Of a stretch of DNA of 5,817 nt, positions 5,378-5,817 are shown piece after piece (positions within the stretch are counted from its first letter, which is position 1; every line of letters begins with the position of its first letter). This DNA is from Alphaproteobacteria bacterium. GTDB lineage: Bacteria > Pseudomonadota > Alphaproteobacteria > ATCC43930 > CGMCC-115725. The translations under genes were made by a program, and so were the position numbers. The stretch spans positions 1 through 5,817 of the forward strand of contig JAFAHP010000375.1 of NCBI GenBank assembly GCA_019237175.1, given 5' to 3'. The notes under the pieces were generated by a model. It was given only the letters and a program-made list of their open reading frames with translations. It was not told where the DNA came from and did no database searches.

Positions 5378-5401
5378 TTGCCTTTGCGGGCTTGCGACAG
5401 C

Positions 5402-5419
5402 CGGCAGGTTCCGCTGCCG
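5402..5419 (+). terminator. Hairpin between pgsA and the esterase, no T-run
   Basis: CGGCAG (5402-5407) and CTGCCG (5414-5419) form a 6-bp GC-rich stem with a 6-nt loop, 24 nt after the pgsA stop. No T-run follows, so it is at best a pause or weak terminator. Confidence 0.2.
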
Positions 5420-5445
5420 CATCGCCAATCGCTGTGGTCTGGACA

Positions 5446-5453
5446 AGGGGAGG
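5446..5453 (+). promoter_or_regulatory. Strong Shine-Dalgarno for the esterase
   Basis: AGGGGAGG, with a perfect GGAGG at 5449-5453, lies 4 nt before the ATG at 5458. It is the best ribosome site in the window and fixes the start, which is followed directly by a signal-peptide-like sequence. Confidence 0.75.
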
Positions 5454-5457
5454 AAAT

Positions 5458-5817
5458 ATGACCAGACGCGAAGCAGTGCGCCCTACAGCGCAATCCGGAC
5501 AGATCGTAGCGCGGCTGGGTGCGACGGCGGCCATAATCCTTGTCTTTTGGCACGCTGTGATCACGGGTGCGGGTGCATCAACGCTTGTCCAAACCGCAAA
5601 TGGCTGGGTGCAAGGGAAGACCCTGAGCTCCGTTGATCAGTGGCTGGGCATTCGCTATGCAGCGCCGCCGACCGGAGCTGGTCGCTGGGCACCGCCCAAG
5701 CCGCCAGAGTACTATGGCACGCGGCAGGATCCGTACGATGCGACACAATTCGGTTCCCCCTGCCCGCAGAACATCTCGCAGTTCGGCAACTCGATACCGC
5801 TGCCGATACCGCCAAAC
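5458..5817 (+). CDS. Exported type-B carboxylesterase (alpha/beta hydrolase), 3'-truncated by window edge
   Basis: The first 120 residues are visible and the frame stays open to the window end. Residues 1-40 look like a Sec signal peptide: a positively charged start (RR at 3-4, R8, R19), a hydrophobic core (LGATAAIILVFWHAVITGAGA, about 20-40) and a likely cleavage after A40 (AGA-S). The mature part matches the carboxylesterase type-B N-terminus: TANGWVQG (46-53), WLGIRYAAPPTG (62-73, family FLGIPYAxPPxG), RWAPP (76-80) and FGSPCPQN (98-105), whose C102 is usually disulfide-bonded. The family hydrolyses carboxylic esters through a Ser-His-Glu/Asp triad. The GESAGG nucleophile elbow lies beyond the window, so activity and substrate cannot be judged. 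The protein probably acts in the periplasm or outside the cell. AGA, ACA, GTA, ATA and CCT codons are more frequent than in the preceding genes, which hints at a different origin. Its own strong RBS and 80-bp gap suggest a separate unit. Confidence 0.85.
   Translation, partial: MTRREAVRPTAQSGQIVARLGATAAIILVFWHAVITGAGASTLVQTANGWVQGKTLSSVDQWLGIRYAAPPTGAGRWAPPKPPEYYGTRQDPYDATQFGSPCPQNISQFGNSIPLPIPPN

Overview
The window is a high-GC bacterial chromosome segment (coding parts roughly two-thirds G+C by eye). It most resembles Alphaproteobacteria. Three things suggest this: the sequence style of UvrC and PgsA, the conserved uvrC-pgsA adjacency, and a GTTC-N7-GTTC-like (alphaproteobacterial LexA-type) site just before uvrC. 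A finer placement such as Rhodospirillales-like would be a guess. All convincing genes are on the + strand. I see no tRNA, rRNA, CRISPR array or complete transposon.

Layout. (1) 2-1303: C-terminal two-thirds of UvrB, the damage-loading helicase-like subunit of nucleotide excision repair, cut by the window edge. (2) 1287-2120: a short-chain dehydrogenase/reductase of the pteridine-reductase (PTR1/FolM-like) type, starting inside the end of uvrB. (3) 2121-2458: an AT-richer, gene-free stretch (about 49% G+C by hand count) full of small palindromes. They include a perfect 14-bp LacI-family-like operator and a near-consensus LexA box next to the uvrC start. (4) 2459-4726: uvrC, encoding the dual-incision nuclease of the same repair pathway. 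(5) 4772-5377: pgsA, the phosphatidylglycerophosphate synthase that commonly follows uvrC. (6) 5458-5817: the start of an exported type-B carboxylesterase, cut by the right edge.

Functionally, UvrB and UvrC act in sequence: UvrB verifies the lesion and UvrC cuts on both sides. Here they lie close together, separated only by the reductase. PgsA works in membrane phospholipid synthesis and is a genomic neighbour rather than a repair partner. The esterase looks like the beginning of a different transcription unit.

The most remarkable feature is inside uvrC. About 66 codons are inserted in frame into the RNase H-like nuclease domain, between the conserved YRKFNI strand and the GDDY helix start, where E. 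coli UvrC has a five-residue loop. The insert is flanked by a short, imperfect direct repeat (CGGGAG/CGGGAG) whose copies are exactly 198 bp apart. It carries nested inverted repeats (13, 10 and 8 bp arms). Removing 198 bp restores a normal UvrC loop. This looks like a palindromic, in-frame protein-coding insertion element, comparable in style to Rickettsia palindromic elements, but I cannot assign it to a known family.
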